DNA from: SAR116 cluster bacterium
GTDB taxonomy: Bacteria; Pseudomonadota; Alphaproteobacteria; Puniceispirillales; Puniceispirillaceae
Assembly (NCBI GenBank): GCA_002683535.1
Contig: NYTO01000131.1
Location: forward strand, 1 to 6,223
Direction of reading: 5' to 3'
DNA: 6,223 nt
This document shows, one piece after another, positions 1 through 6,223 of the stretch. The position numbers and the translations under genes were made by a program. How positions within the stretch are numbered: position 1 is the first letter of the stretch; every line of letters starts with the position of its first letter. The notes under the pieces are model-generated. The model saw only the letters and a list, made by a program, of their open reading frames with translations. It was not told the origin of the DNA and ran no database searches.

Positions 1-213
1 ACCATAGGCCATGTGTTTGCTGGCGGCGCGGCGGATGCCGCAACCATGCCCGATCTTGCGGACATGCGCCGCATTTGCGATGCCGATACAAGGTGGCTGT
101 TTCTGCTGGCATGCATGCTGCGGCGCGGGCTGGATGGTGCTCGTGCTGCCGATGACAGTCTTCTGGTCTGGCGCATGCTGGTCTGGCGATGGGGTGTCAG
201 GCTGCCTTCATGA
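1..213 (+). CDS. Unrecognised protein, C-terminal part, open at the left edge
   Basis: An open frame enters from the left edge in frame 1 and ends at a TGA at 211-213, giving about 70 residues. No family or catalytic motif is recognised. The fragment starts with a small-residue stretch ([10 protein letters not shown]), continues through a segment rich in Leu, Cys and Arg ([12 protein letters not shown]) and ends in a Trp-rich, basic tail ([16 protein letters not shown]). Support for real coding is its openness to the edge and a mild G-first, GC-third codon bias (about 63% GC at third positions by hand count). It is convergent with trmFO, and the two stop-codon ends overlap by 17 bases, which is tolerable for neighbouring genes. 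An internal ATG at 13 exists, but the true start probably lies outside the window. A chance open frame cannot be excluded, because the opposite strand is also open over most of this stretch. Confidence 0.45.
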   Translation, partial: TIGHVFAGGAADAATMPDLADMRRICDADTRWLFLLACMLRRGLDGARAADDSLLVWRMLVWRWGVRLPS

Positions 214-1585
214 GTCCTGCCCAGCCGGCAAAGGAGTCCAGCGCCCGTGCGGAATAGGCCATCTTGCGTTCACGCCCGCGCAGCTTGCGCTTTTTGCCAT
301 TTGGTGTGATCACCAGATCGATTGGCGGAAACAGCCCGAAATTCACATTCATCGGCTGAAAGGTATCGGCATCGGCACCGCCGGTTATATGCGCCAAAAG
401 CGCGCCATGCGCTGTATCTACAGGCGGCGGTGTCCAGTCGCTGTCGGTCGCTTGGGCGGCGGCCATGATGCCCGCCATCAGTCCGATAGCCGCTGATTCG
501 ATATAGCCTTCCACACCGGTGATCTGGCCGGCAAACCGCAGGGTTGGCCAGCCTTTCATGCGCAGCTGATCATCCAGCAGGCGGGGCGCGTTGATGAAGG
601 TGTTGCGATGCAACCCGCCAAGGCGGGCGAATTGTGCCGATTCCAGCCCGGGAATCGTCTGAAAGACACGCACTTGTTCGGCATATTTCAGCTTTGTCTG
701 AAAGCCGACCATATTATAAAGCGTTCCCAGCGCATTGTCCTGACGCAACTGGATGACCGCATGTGGGCGGCTGCCATCATGTGCATTGGTCAGCCCAACC
801 GGTTTCATGGGGCCAAACCGCAGGGTTTCATGCCCGCGCGATGCCATGATTTCGATTGGCATGCAGCCTTCGAAATAGGGGGTGTTTTCTTCCCATTCCC
901 GAAAACTCATCTTTTCGCCATCCAGCAGCGCCGTGATGAATGCCTCATATTGCGGCTTGTCGAGCGGACAATTGATATAGTCCTTGCCATCGCCGCCATC
1001 GGTCGATTTGTCATAGCGTGACTGAAACCATGCCACATCCATATTGATGCTGTCATAATGCACGATCGGGGCGATTGCGTCGAAGAAGGCAAGCTCGTCT
1101 TCACCGCCAAATTCGCGCACCATCTCGGCAAGAGCTGGCGAGGTGAGGGGGCCGGTCGCAATAATCACCTGGCCCCAGTCTGCCGGTATCTCGGTCACTT
1201 CACCGCGTTCAAGCGTGATCAGCGGATGTTCCGTCAGCATCTGCTGCACACAATCTGAAAATCCGTCTCGATCCACGGCCAGCGCACCGCCAGCCGGTAC
1301 TTTGTGGCGGTCGGCTGCTGTCATGATCACCGATCCCATCATCCGCATTTCCTGATGCAGAACGCCAACCGCGTTGGTTTCGGCATCATCCGAACGAAAG
1401 CTGTTGGAACAGACAAGTTCGGCAAGCCCCTCGGTCTGATGCGCATCGGTCATGCGGACAGGACGCATTTCGTGCAGGATCACCGGTACACCGCGCGCCG
1501 CGATCTGAAACGCGGCCTCACTGCCGGCCAGCCCGCCGCCGATCACATGCACGGCTTTGCCATTGTGATTGCCATTATTTGTCAT
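197..1585 (-). CDS. trmFO: TrmFO, folate/FAD-dependent tRNA (uracil-54-C5)-methyltransferase
   Basis: This flavoprotein makes ribothymidine (m5U54) in the T-loop of tRNAs. It takes the methylene carbon from 5,10-methylenetetrahydrofolate and reducing power from NAD(P)H through FAD, in the cytoplasm. The 462-residue product is complete and of normal length for the family. The N-terminal dinucleotide-binding motif [12 protein letters not shown] (residues 14-25) holds FAD. The conserved [11 protein letters not shown] block (56-66) and FEGCMPIE block (238-245) carry Cys59 and Cys241, which I align with the two functional cysteines described in Bacillus and Thermus TrmFO. The C-terminal signature [22 protein letters not shown] begins at residue 351. 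The ATG at 1585 lies 2 bases after the uvrA stop, with an AAGGG ribosome-binding site inside the end of uvrA, so it is very probably cotranscribed and perhaps translationally coupled with uvrA. Its 3' end overlaps a convergent frame. Older databases call this family Gid. The family assignment is firm; the cysteine numbering rests on alignment by eye. Confidence 0.97.
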   Translation of the reverse strand: MTNNGNHNGKAVHVIGGGLAGSEAAFQIAARGVPVILHEMRPVRMTDAHQTEGLAELVCSNSFRSDDAETNAVGVLHQEMRMMGSVIMTAADRHKVPAGGALAVDRDGFSDCVQQMLTEHPLITLERGEVTEIPADWGQVIIATGPLTSPALAEMVREFGGEDELAFFDAIAPIVHYDSINMDVAWFQSRYDKSTDGGDGKDYINCPLDKPQYEAFITALLDGEKMSFREWEENTPYFEGCMPIEIMASRGHETLRFGPMKPVGLTNAHDGSRPHAVIQLRQDNALGTLYNMVGFQTKLKYAEQVRVFQTIPGLESAQFARLGGLHRNTFINAPRLLDDQLRMKGWPTLRFAGQITGVEGYIESAAIGLMAGIMAAAQATDSDWTPPPVDTAHGALLAHITGGADADTFQPMNVNFGLFPPIDLVITPNGKKRKLRGRERKMAYSARALDSFAGWAGLMKAA

Positions 1586-1587
1586 GG

Positions 1588-4554
1588 TCAGGCGCCCTTG
1601 CTGTTCAGCATGCGGGCAAGATACGCGCCGGTATGGGATTCGGCTACCCCGGCAACTTGTTCTGGCGTGCCTTCAGCCACAATCAGGCCGCCACCATCGC
1701 CGCCTTCCGGACCGAGATCGATGACCCAGTCAGCCGTCTTGATAACATCCATATTATGTTCGATCACAATCACCGTATTGCCGCTTTCAACAAGTTCCTG
1801 AAGGACGTCCAACAGCTTTGCAATATCATGGAAATGCAGGCCCGTAGTTGGTTCATCAAGGATGTAGATGGTGCGGCCCGTGGCGCGCCGCGACAATTCC
1901 TTTGACAGTTTGACACGCTGCGCCTCACCGCCGGACAGTGTGGTTGCCTGCTGGCCAATCCGCACATATCCCAGTCCGACCCTGTACATTGTCTCCAGCT
2001 TTTCACGAATGGCTGGCACTGCCTTGAAAAAGGCGACACCTTCCTCAACTGTCATATCAAGAACGTCAGCTATCGATTTGCCACGAAACGTAATTTCCAG
2101 TGTTTCGCGATTATATCTGCGGCCTTTGCACGTATCGCAAGTGACATAGACATCCGGCAGAAAATGCATTTCGATCTTGATCAGCCCGTCACCCTGACAG
2201 GCCTCACAGCGTCCGCCTTTCACATTGAAGGAAAACCGGCCCGGGGCATAGCCGCGTGTCTTGGCTTCCGGCAGGCCGGAAAACCATTCACGGATCGGGG
2301 TAAACGCGCCGGTATAGGTGGCCGGGTTGGACCGCGGTGTTCGGCCTATCGGCGACTGGTCAATATCAACCACCTTGTCCAGCAGCTCGGCCCCCTTGAT
2401 TGCTTTGTGCGGTGCCGCCATTTCGCGTGCCTTGTGCAGGCGGCGGGCAAGCCCCTTCCACAATGTTTCCAGAACCAGCGTCGACTTGCCCCCACCAGAC
2501 ACGCCGGTCACGCATGTCAGCACCCCAAGCGGAAAATCAACCGAAACATCATGCAGATTATTGCCACTGGCCCCTTCGACCCTGACCCGCCTGCCTGTCT
2601 TGGCCTTGCGGCGGGTTTTGGGGACAGCGATGCTCTGTACGCCGGACAGATACTGCCCGGTCAGTGATGCCTTGCTGTCGACAATCTGCTGCGGGGTGCC
2701 TGCCGCCACAACATATCCACCATGAACACCGGCCCCCGGACCCATATCGACCACATAATCGGCCAGCCGGATGGAATCCTCATCATGTTCGACAACCAGT
2801 ACAGTATTGCCAAGGTCACGCAGGCGCACCAGCGTTGCCAGCAGCCGGTCATTGTCGCGCTGATGCAGTCCGATAGACGGTTCATCCAGCACATACAACA
2901 CGCCGGTCAGTCCCGACCCGATCTGTGAGGCAAGGCGGATCCGTTGGGATTCGCCCCCTGACAAGGTGCCTGAATTGCGTGCCATCGACAGATAGCTGAG
3001 GCCGACATTCACAAGGAAACCCAGCCGTTCATTGATTTCCTTCAGGATACGCGATGCGATCTCGGATTCCTGACCCTGCAGCTTTTCGCTGAGGCCGGCG
3101 AACCAGTCCCGCGCATCGCCGATCGACAGCCGCGCGATGTCGGAAATATCGTGATCCGCGACTTTTACAGCCAGCGCCTCTGCCTTCAGGCGTTTTCCAC
3201 CACAACTCTCGCATGGGTGGTTTGCGCGGAATTTCTCCAGTTCCTCGCGGACCCATGATGAATCTGTTTCGCGATAGCGGCGCGCCAGATTCGGCATGAT
3301 GCCTTCGAACGGGCGCTTGGTCTTGTAGGACCGCATCCCGTCATCAAATTCCATGGTGACCGGCAGCGTGCCCGATCCCTGCAGGATGATTGACTGTATG
3401 TCGTCATCAAGATCGCCAAACGGCATGTCCAGCGAGAAATTGAACTGGCGGGCCAGCGATTCCAGCGTCTGGATGTAATAGCGCGAACTGCTGGACGCCC
3501 ATGGTGCCAACGCCCCGCCGCGCAAAGTTGTCCGCGTGTCGGGCACCACAAGCTGTTCATCAAAATGACTGCTGACCCCCAGCCCGTCACAGGTCGGACA
3601 GGCACCAAACGGGTTGTTGAAGGAAAACAGGCGCGGCTCGATTTCATCAATGGTAAAGCCGGATACGGGGCAGGCGAAGTTGGCCGAAAAGACGGTGCGC
3701 TTGCCATCATCTGCGTTATCCGCAAAGGCAAGCCCGTCGGTCAGGGCCAGCGCTGTTTCCAGCGAATCGGCAAGGCGGGTGGCCAGCTCGTCGGCATCGC
3801 CGCGAATCACCAGCCGGTCAACAACCACCTCGATGTCGTGCTTGCGTTTCTTGTCGAGGGCAGGGGTCGCATCAAGGTCATAAATTTCGCCATCGATCCG
3901 CACACGGCTAAAGCCCTTGCGGTGATATTCGGCAAGCTCCTTGCGGTATTCACCCTTGCGTCCACGCACCACCGGGGCCAGCAGATACAGGCGCGTGTCA
4001 TCTTCCATCCCCATCAGAATATCAACCATCTGGCTGACAGTCTGGCTTTTGATCGGCAGACCGGTTGCGGGCGAGTAGGGGATGCCGACCCGCGCCCACA
4101 ACAGCCGCATATAGTCATAGATCTCGGTGACGGTGCCAACTGTGGACCGCGGGTTGCGGGACGTGGTTTTCTGTTCGATTGAAATTGCCGGTGACAGACC
4201 CTCGATCAAGTCGACATCGGGCTTTTGCATCATTTCCAGAAACTGGCGGGCATAGGCAGACAGCGATTCGACATATCTGCGCTGCCCTTCGGCATAGATT
4301 GTGTCAAAGGCAAGTGAGGATTTGCCCGATCCTGACAGTCCGGTCAGAACGACAAGCTTGTCCCGTGGCAAATCGATGCTGACATCGTTCAGATTGTGTT
4401 CACGCGCCCCGCGCACCGATATCAGTCGCGGTTCAGCGCGTGCCTCTACGGTCTGGCTGGCTGGCGGGTGAATATCAGCGCTTGTGGTTGGAACAGCTGA
4501 ACTTTCGGCGTGCCGACGGTCAGCATTGGGGCGTTTTTTTGTCTCGTTTGGCAT
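1588..4554 (-). CDS. uvrA: UvrA, excinuclease ABC subunit A
   Basis: UvrA is the damage-sensing ATPase of nucleotide excision repair. It dimerises, loads UvrB at lesions and then leaves. Both ABC modules are intact. Numbered from an upstream GTG at 4581 (997 residues), Walker A1 GLSGSGKSS is at 81-89, signature LSGGESQR at 540-547 and Walker [10 protein letters not shown] at 565-573; Walker A2 GVSGGGKST is at 693-701, signature LSGGEAQR at 882-889 and Walker [10 protein letters not shown] at 908-916. The UvrB-binding and insertion domains fall at about 165-300 and 335-450. The C-terminal zinc module is complete (Cys792, 795, 815, 818). The first zinc module has Cys304, Cys328 and Cys331 but Ser307 where E. 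coli has Cys256. A polar extension of about 50 residues precedes the conserved [12 protein letters not shown] prefer the ATG at 4554 (988 residues) over the GTG at 4581; neither has a clear ribosome-binding site. It is divergent from ssb and followed 2 bases later by trmFO. Confidence 0.97.
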   Translation of the reverse strand: MPNETKKRPNADRRHAESSAVPTTSADIHPPASQTVEARAEPRLISVRGAREHNLNDVSIDLPRDKLVVLTGLSGSGKSSLAFDTIYAEGQRRYVESLSAYARQFLEMMQKPDVDLIEGLSPAISIEQKTTSRNPRSTVGTVTEIYDYMRLLWARVGIPYSPATGLPIKSQTVSQMVDILMGMEDDTRLYLLAPVVRGRKGEYRKELAEYHRKGFSRVRIDGEIYDLDATPALDKKRKHDIEVVVDRLVIRGDADELATRLADSLETALALTDGLAFADNADDGKRTVFSANFACPVSGFTIDEIEPRLFSFNNPFGACPTCDGLGVSSHFDEQLVVPDTRTTLRGGALAPWASSSSRYYIQTLESLARQFNFSLDMPFGDLDDDIQSIILQGSGTLPVTMEFDDGMRSYKTKRPFEGIMPNLARRYRETDSSWVREELEKFRANHPCESCGGKRLKAEALAVKVADHDISDIARLSIGDARDWFAGLSEKLQGQESEIASRILKEINERLGFLVNVGLSYLSMARNSGTLSGGESQRIRLASQIGSGLTGVLYVLDEPSIGLHQRDNDRLLATLVRLRDLGNTVLVVEHDEDSIRLADYVVDMGPGAGVHGGYVVAAGTPQQIVDSKASLTGQYLSGVQSIAVPKTRRKAKTGRRVRVEGASGNNLHDVSVDFPLGVLTCVTGVSGGGKSTLVLETLWKGLARRLHKAREMAAPHKAIKGAELLDKVVDIDQSPIGRTPRSNPATYTGAFTPIREWFSGLPEAKTRGYAPGRFSFNVKGGRCEACQGDGLIKIEMHFLPDVYVTCDTCKGRRYNRETLEITFRGKSIADVLDMTVEEGVAFFKAVPAIREKLETMYRVGLGYVRIGQQATTLSGGEAQRVKLSKELSRRATGRTIYILDEPTTGLHFHDIAKLLDVLQELVESGNTVIVIEHNMDVIKTADWVIDLGPEGGDGGGLIVAEGTPEQVAGVAESHTGAYLARMLNSKGA
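1595..1599 (-). promoter_or_regulatory. trmFO ribosome-binding site inside the uvrA end
   Basis: On the minus strand AAGGG lies 9 bases before the trmFO ATG and within the last codons of uvrA. It supports the ATG at 1585 and suggests that ribosomes finishing uvrA can feed trmFO. Confidence 0.55.
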
Positions 4555-4621
4555 GGCGCGATCATAATCTGAAGGACACACAGCGACCAGCTAAATCAGC
4601 CCGCCAAAGGGTGCGCCCGAG

Positions 4622-4656
4622 AGGGCAAATGGATGCCCGGCAGGGCAAATCGATGC
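4622..4656. repeat. Tandem 15-base direct repeat between uvrA and ssb
   Basis: AGGGCAAATGGATGC (4622-4636) recurs as AGGGCAAATCGATGC (4642-4656). The copies are identical except for one base and start exactly 20 bases apart, about two helical turns. Each copy contains a small dyad GCA-N6-TGC; in the first copy it extends to GGGCA-N6-TGCCC (4623-4638). The repeat sits just upstream of the putative ssb promoter and also in the upstream region of uvrA, so it is placed like a pair of operator sites on the same face of the helix. The repeat is seen directly. A regulatory role is inference, and I do not recognise the motif as a known regulator site. Confidence 0.6.
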
Positions 4657-4686
4657 TTGTCACATGTGTATCCGGGCGGGTAATCT
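4657..4686 (+). promoter_or_regulatory. Putative sigma-70-type promoter of ssb
   Basis: TTGTCA (4657-4662) matches five of six bases of a -35 box. After an 18-base spacer comes TAATCT (4681-4686), which keeps the important first, second and last bases of a -10 box. Transcription would begin near 4693 and give a leader of about 58 bases. The -35 box directly abuts the second copy of the 15-base repeat. The call rests on consensus matching by eye. Confidence 0.4.
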
Positions 4687-4733
4687 AAAGACCTTACCAA
4701 AGCTTTTTTGGCATTTTTCCACAAAATCCGTGC

Positions 4734-4741
4734 AAGGGAGG
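4734..4741 (+). promoter_or_regulatory. ssb ribosome-binding site
   Basis: AAGGGAGG lies 9 bases before the ATG at 4751 and is a near-ideal Shine-Dalgarno sequence. It decides the ssb start: the same frame remains open upstream to an ATG at 4664, but the conserved SSB N-terminus [20 protein letters not shown] begins at 4751. Confidence 0.85.
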
Positions 4742-4750
4742 CAGACAGCC

Positions 4751-5266
4751 ATGGCAGGCAGCGTGAACAAGGTGACTCTGGTGGGTAATCTCGGACGAGA
4801 TCCAGAAATCAGAAACACCCAGGACGGCGCCAAGATCGTGCAGCTGTCAATCGCTACATCAGAACGCTGGAAGGATCGCAATACCGGCGAACCGCGTGAG
4901 CGTACAGAATGGCACCGTGTGGTGATCTTCAACGAGAATCTGGGCCGGGTGGCAGAGCAATATCTGCGCAAGGGATCCAGCGTCTATCTCGAAGGCCAGT
5001 TGCAGACTCGCAAATGGACCGATCAGCAGGGCGTTGAGAAATATACCACCGAAGTGGTGTTGCAGCGTTATCGCGGTGAACTGACATTGCTTGGCGGCCG
5101 GGGAGACAGCTCTGGCGGCGGCTATGGGGACAGCTATTCCGACAGTGCCGGCGGTGGTGGATTTGGCGGCGGGGCCGGCGCAACAGCGCCAGCGGCGGCC
5201 GCAGCGCCAGCAACACCGCCACCTATGCATGGCGGTGATAATATAGATGATGATATTCCGTTTTGA
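4751..5266 (+). CDS. ssb: SSB, single-stranded DNA-binding protein
   Basis: SSB coats single-stranded DNA as a homotetramer during replication, recombination and repair, and recruits partner proteins through its C-terminal tip. The 171-residue product is complete. The OB fold spans about residues 4-112, from [17 protein letters not shown] to about [12 protein letters not shown]. Aromatic DNA-stacking positions known in E. coli SSB appear at Trp40, Trp54, Phe60 and Trp89. A low-complexity Gly/Ser- then Ala/Pro-rich linker fills about 116-163. The acidic tip DDDIPF (166-171) is the canonical protein-interaction peptide. The start at 4751 is fixed by the strong AAGGGAGG site and by homology. The gene is divergent from uvrA, ends at an intrinsic terminator, and is therefore probably monocistronic, separate from gyrA downstream. 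In E. coli the uvrA/ssb interval is SOS-controlled; no matching box is visible here. Confidence 0.97.
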   Translation: MAGSVNKVTLVGNLGRDPEIRNTQDGAKIVQLSIATSERWKDRNTGEPRERTEWHRVVIFNENLGRVAEQYLRKGSSVYLEGQLQTRKWTDQQGVEKYTTEVVLQRYRGELTLLGGRGDSSGGGYGDSYSDSAGGGGFGGGAGATAPAAAAAPATPPPMHGGDNIDDDIPF

Positions 5267-5289
5267 TTCAATAAGTTGAATGGAACATT

Positions 5290-5327
5290 AAACCGGTTCC
5301 CGAACATGTTTCGGGCGCCGGTTTTTT
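5290..5327 (+). terminator. Intrinsic terminator of ssb
   Basis: A GC-rich hairpin begins 23 bases after the ssb stop. The outer stem AAACCGG (5290-5296) pairs with CCGGTTT (5318-5324). After a 2x2 internal mismatch (TT against CG), the inner stem CCCGAA (5299-5304) pairs with TTCGGG (5310-5315) around a CATGT loop. A run of six T (5322-5327) follows. The few A bases on the left side make it mainly a plus-strand terminator. It separates ssb from gyrA transcriptionally. Confidence 0.9.
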
Positions 5328-5348
5328 ATTTCACAAAACAACAATATT

Positions 5349-5378
5349 TTGGGGTTTTTGCAGGCTTTGTGGTATAGA
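5349..5378 (+). promoter_or_regulatory. Possible gyrA promoter
   Basis: TATAGA (5373-5378) is a good -10 candidate. The best-spaced -35, TTGGGG at 5349-5354 with an 18-base spacer, matches only the TTG. Initiation near 5385 would leave a leader of about 63 bases before the TTG start. Because the ssb terminator lies just upstream, gyrA needs a promoter somewhere in 5328-5447, and this is the best match I see. Apart from this and a weak TGCG/CGCA hairpin (5405-5418), the interval shows nothing clear. Confidence 0.3.
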
Positions 5379-5435
5379 TGTTGTGGTGGTCTGCAGATAT
5401 ACCCTGCGATTGACCGCACAGCTGCATAACCGCAT

Positions 5436-5442
5436 GAAGAGA
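5436..5442 (+). promoter_or_regulatory. gyrA ribosome-binding site supporting a TTG start
   Basis: GAAGAGA, a modest purine-rich Shine-Dalgarno match, lies 5 bases before the TTG at 5448. The gyrA frame is closed by a TAA at 5427-5429, and no ATG or GTG occurs in frame between that stop and the conserved N-terminal residues. This makes the TTG the only plausible standard start. Confidence 0.5.
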
Positions 5443-5447
5443 CTGTC

Positions 5448-6223
<776 letters not shown>

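Noticed and set aside
16..163. A minus-strand open frame of about 58 codons leaving the left edge
   Set aside because: Its translation is Ser/Arg/Ala-rich without hydrophobic core segments, typical of the complement of a coding strand. It has no ribosome-binding site, and the plus frame shows better codon bias.
608..1021. A 137-codon plus-strand open frame antisense to trmFO
   Set aside because: It falls entirely inside trmFO, whose conserved motifs account for the sequence. Nothing in the translated product resembles a known family.
3565..4182. A 205-codon plus-strand open frame antisense to uvrA
   Set aside because: It lies wholly within the strongly conserved uvrA coding sequence on the other strand, has no recognisable domain and has no ribosome-binding site. 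It is a typical shadow of GC-rich coding DNA.
4491..4502. GAACAGCTGAAC as a possible SOS box near the uvrA start
   Set aside because: The half-sites are separated by 4 rather than 7 bases, and the element is inside uvrA coding sequence downstream of the start codon.
4697..4711. CCAAAGC-TTTTTTGG imperfect inverted repeat upstream of ssb, considered as a terminator or attenuator
   Set aside because: The arms are short and AT-rich with almost no loop, and it lies in the ssb leader where termination would be counterproductive.
4664..4750. N-terminal extension of SSB from an ATG at 4664
   Set aside because: The 29 extra residues do not resemble SSB, would start upstream of the putative -10 box, and lack a ribosome-binding site. 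The ATG at 4751 has an excellent one and matches the conserved N-terminus.
5405..5418. TGCG-ATTGAC-CGCA hairpin in the gyrA leader as a regulatory RNA element
   Set aside because: A four-base stem is expected by chance, and no surrounding pairing or T-run supports a riboswitch or attenuator.

Overview
The window looks like an ordinary core-genome segment of an alphaproteobacterium. The evidence is the gene set and order (trmFO next to uvrA, with uvrA divergent from ssb, and gyrA after ssb). The protein sequences agree: UvrA carries CPVSG in its first zinc module and GVSGGGKS as its second Walker A, and there is a folate/FAD-dependent TrmFO in place of the SAM-dependent TrmA of gammaproteobacteria. 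The DNA is moderately GC-rich. A marine SAR116- or Rhodospirillales-like source is a guess that the sequence alone cannot settle.

Layout, left to right. Positions 1-213 (+) hold an unrecognised reading frame that is open at the left edge and may be the 3' end of a gene. It converges on trmFO and overlaps its end by 17 bases. trmFO (1585-197, minus) follows uvrA (4554-1588, minus; possibly starting at a GTG at 4581) after only 2 bases, so the two form a tight minus-strand operon. A short divergent intergenic region (about 4582-4750) separates uvrA from ssb (4751-5266, plus). It carries a 15-base direct repeat with a 20-base period and a plausible ssb promoter. A strong intrinsic terminator (5290-5327) closes ssb. 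A leader with a possible promoter then leads to gyrA (from a TTG at 5448, plus), which runs off the right edge.

Functionally this is housekeeping DNA and RNA maintenance: nucleotide excision repair damage recognition (UvrA), single-stranded DNA protection (SSB), DNA supercoiling (GyrA) and tRNA T-loop methylation (TrmFO). The uvrA/ssb divergent pair is also known from E. coli, where the shared region is under SOS control. No canonical alphaproteobacterial SOS box is visible here.

I found no mobile element, CRISPR array, RNA gene or undescribed multi-gene system. The observations worth a second look are regulatory or residue-level: the intergenic tandem repeat, the TTG start of gyrA overlapped by a five-codon mini-ORF, the Cys-to-Ser change in the first UvrA zinc module, and the unidentified left-edge reading frame.
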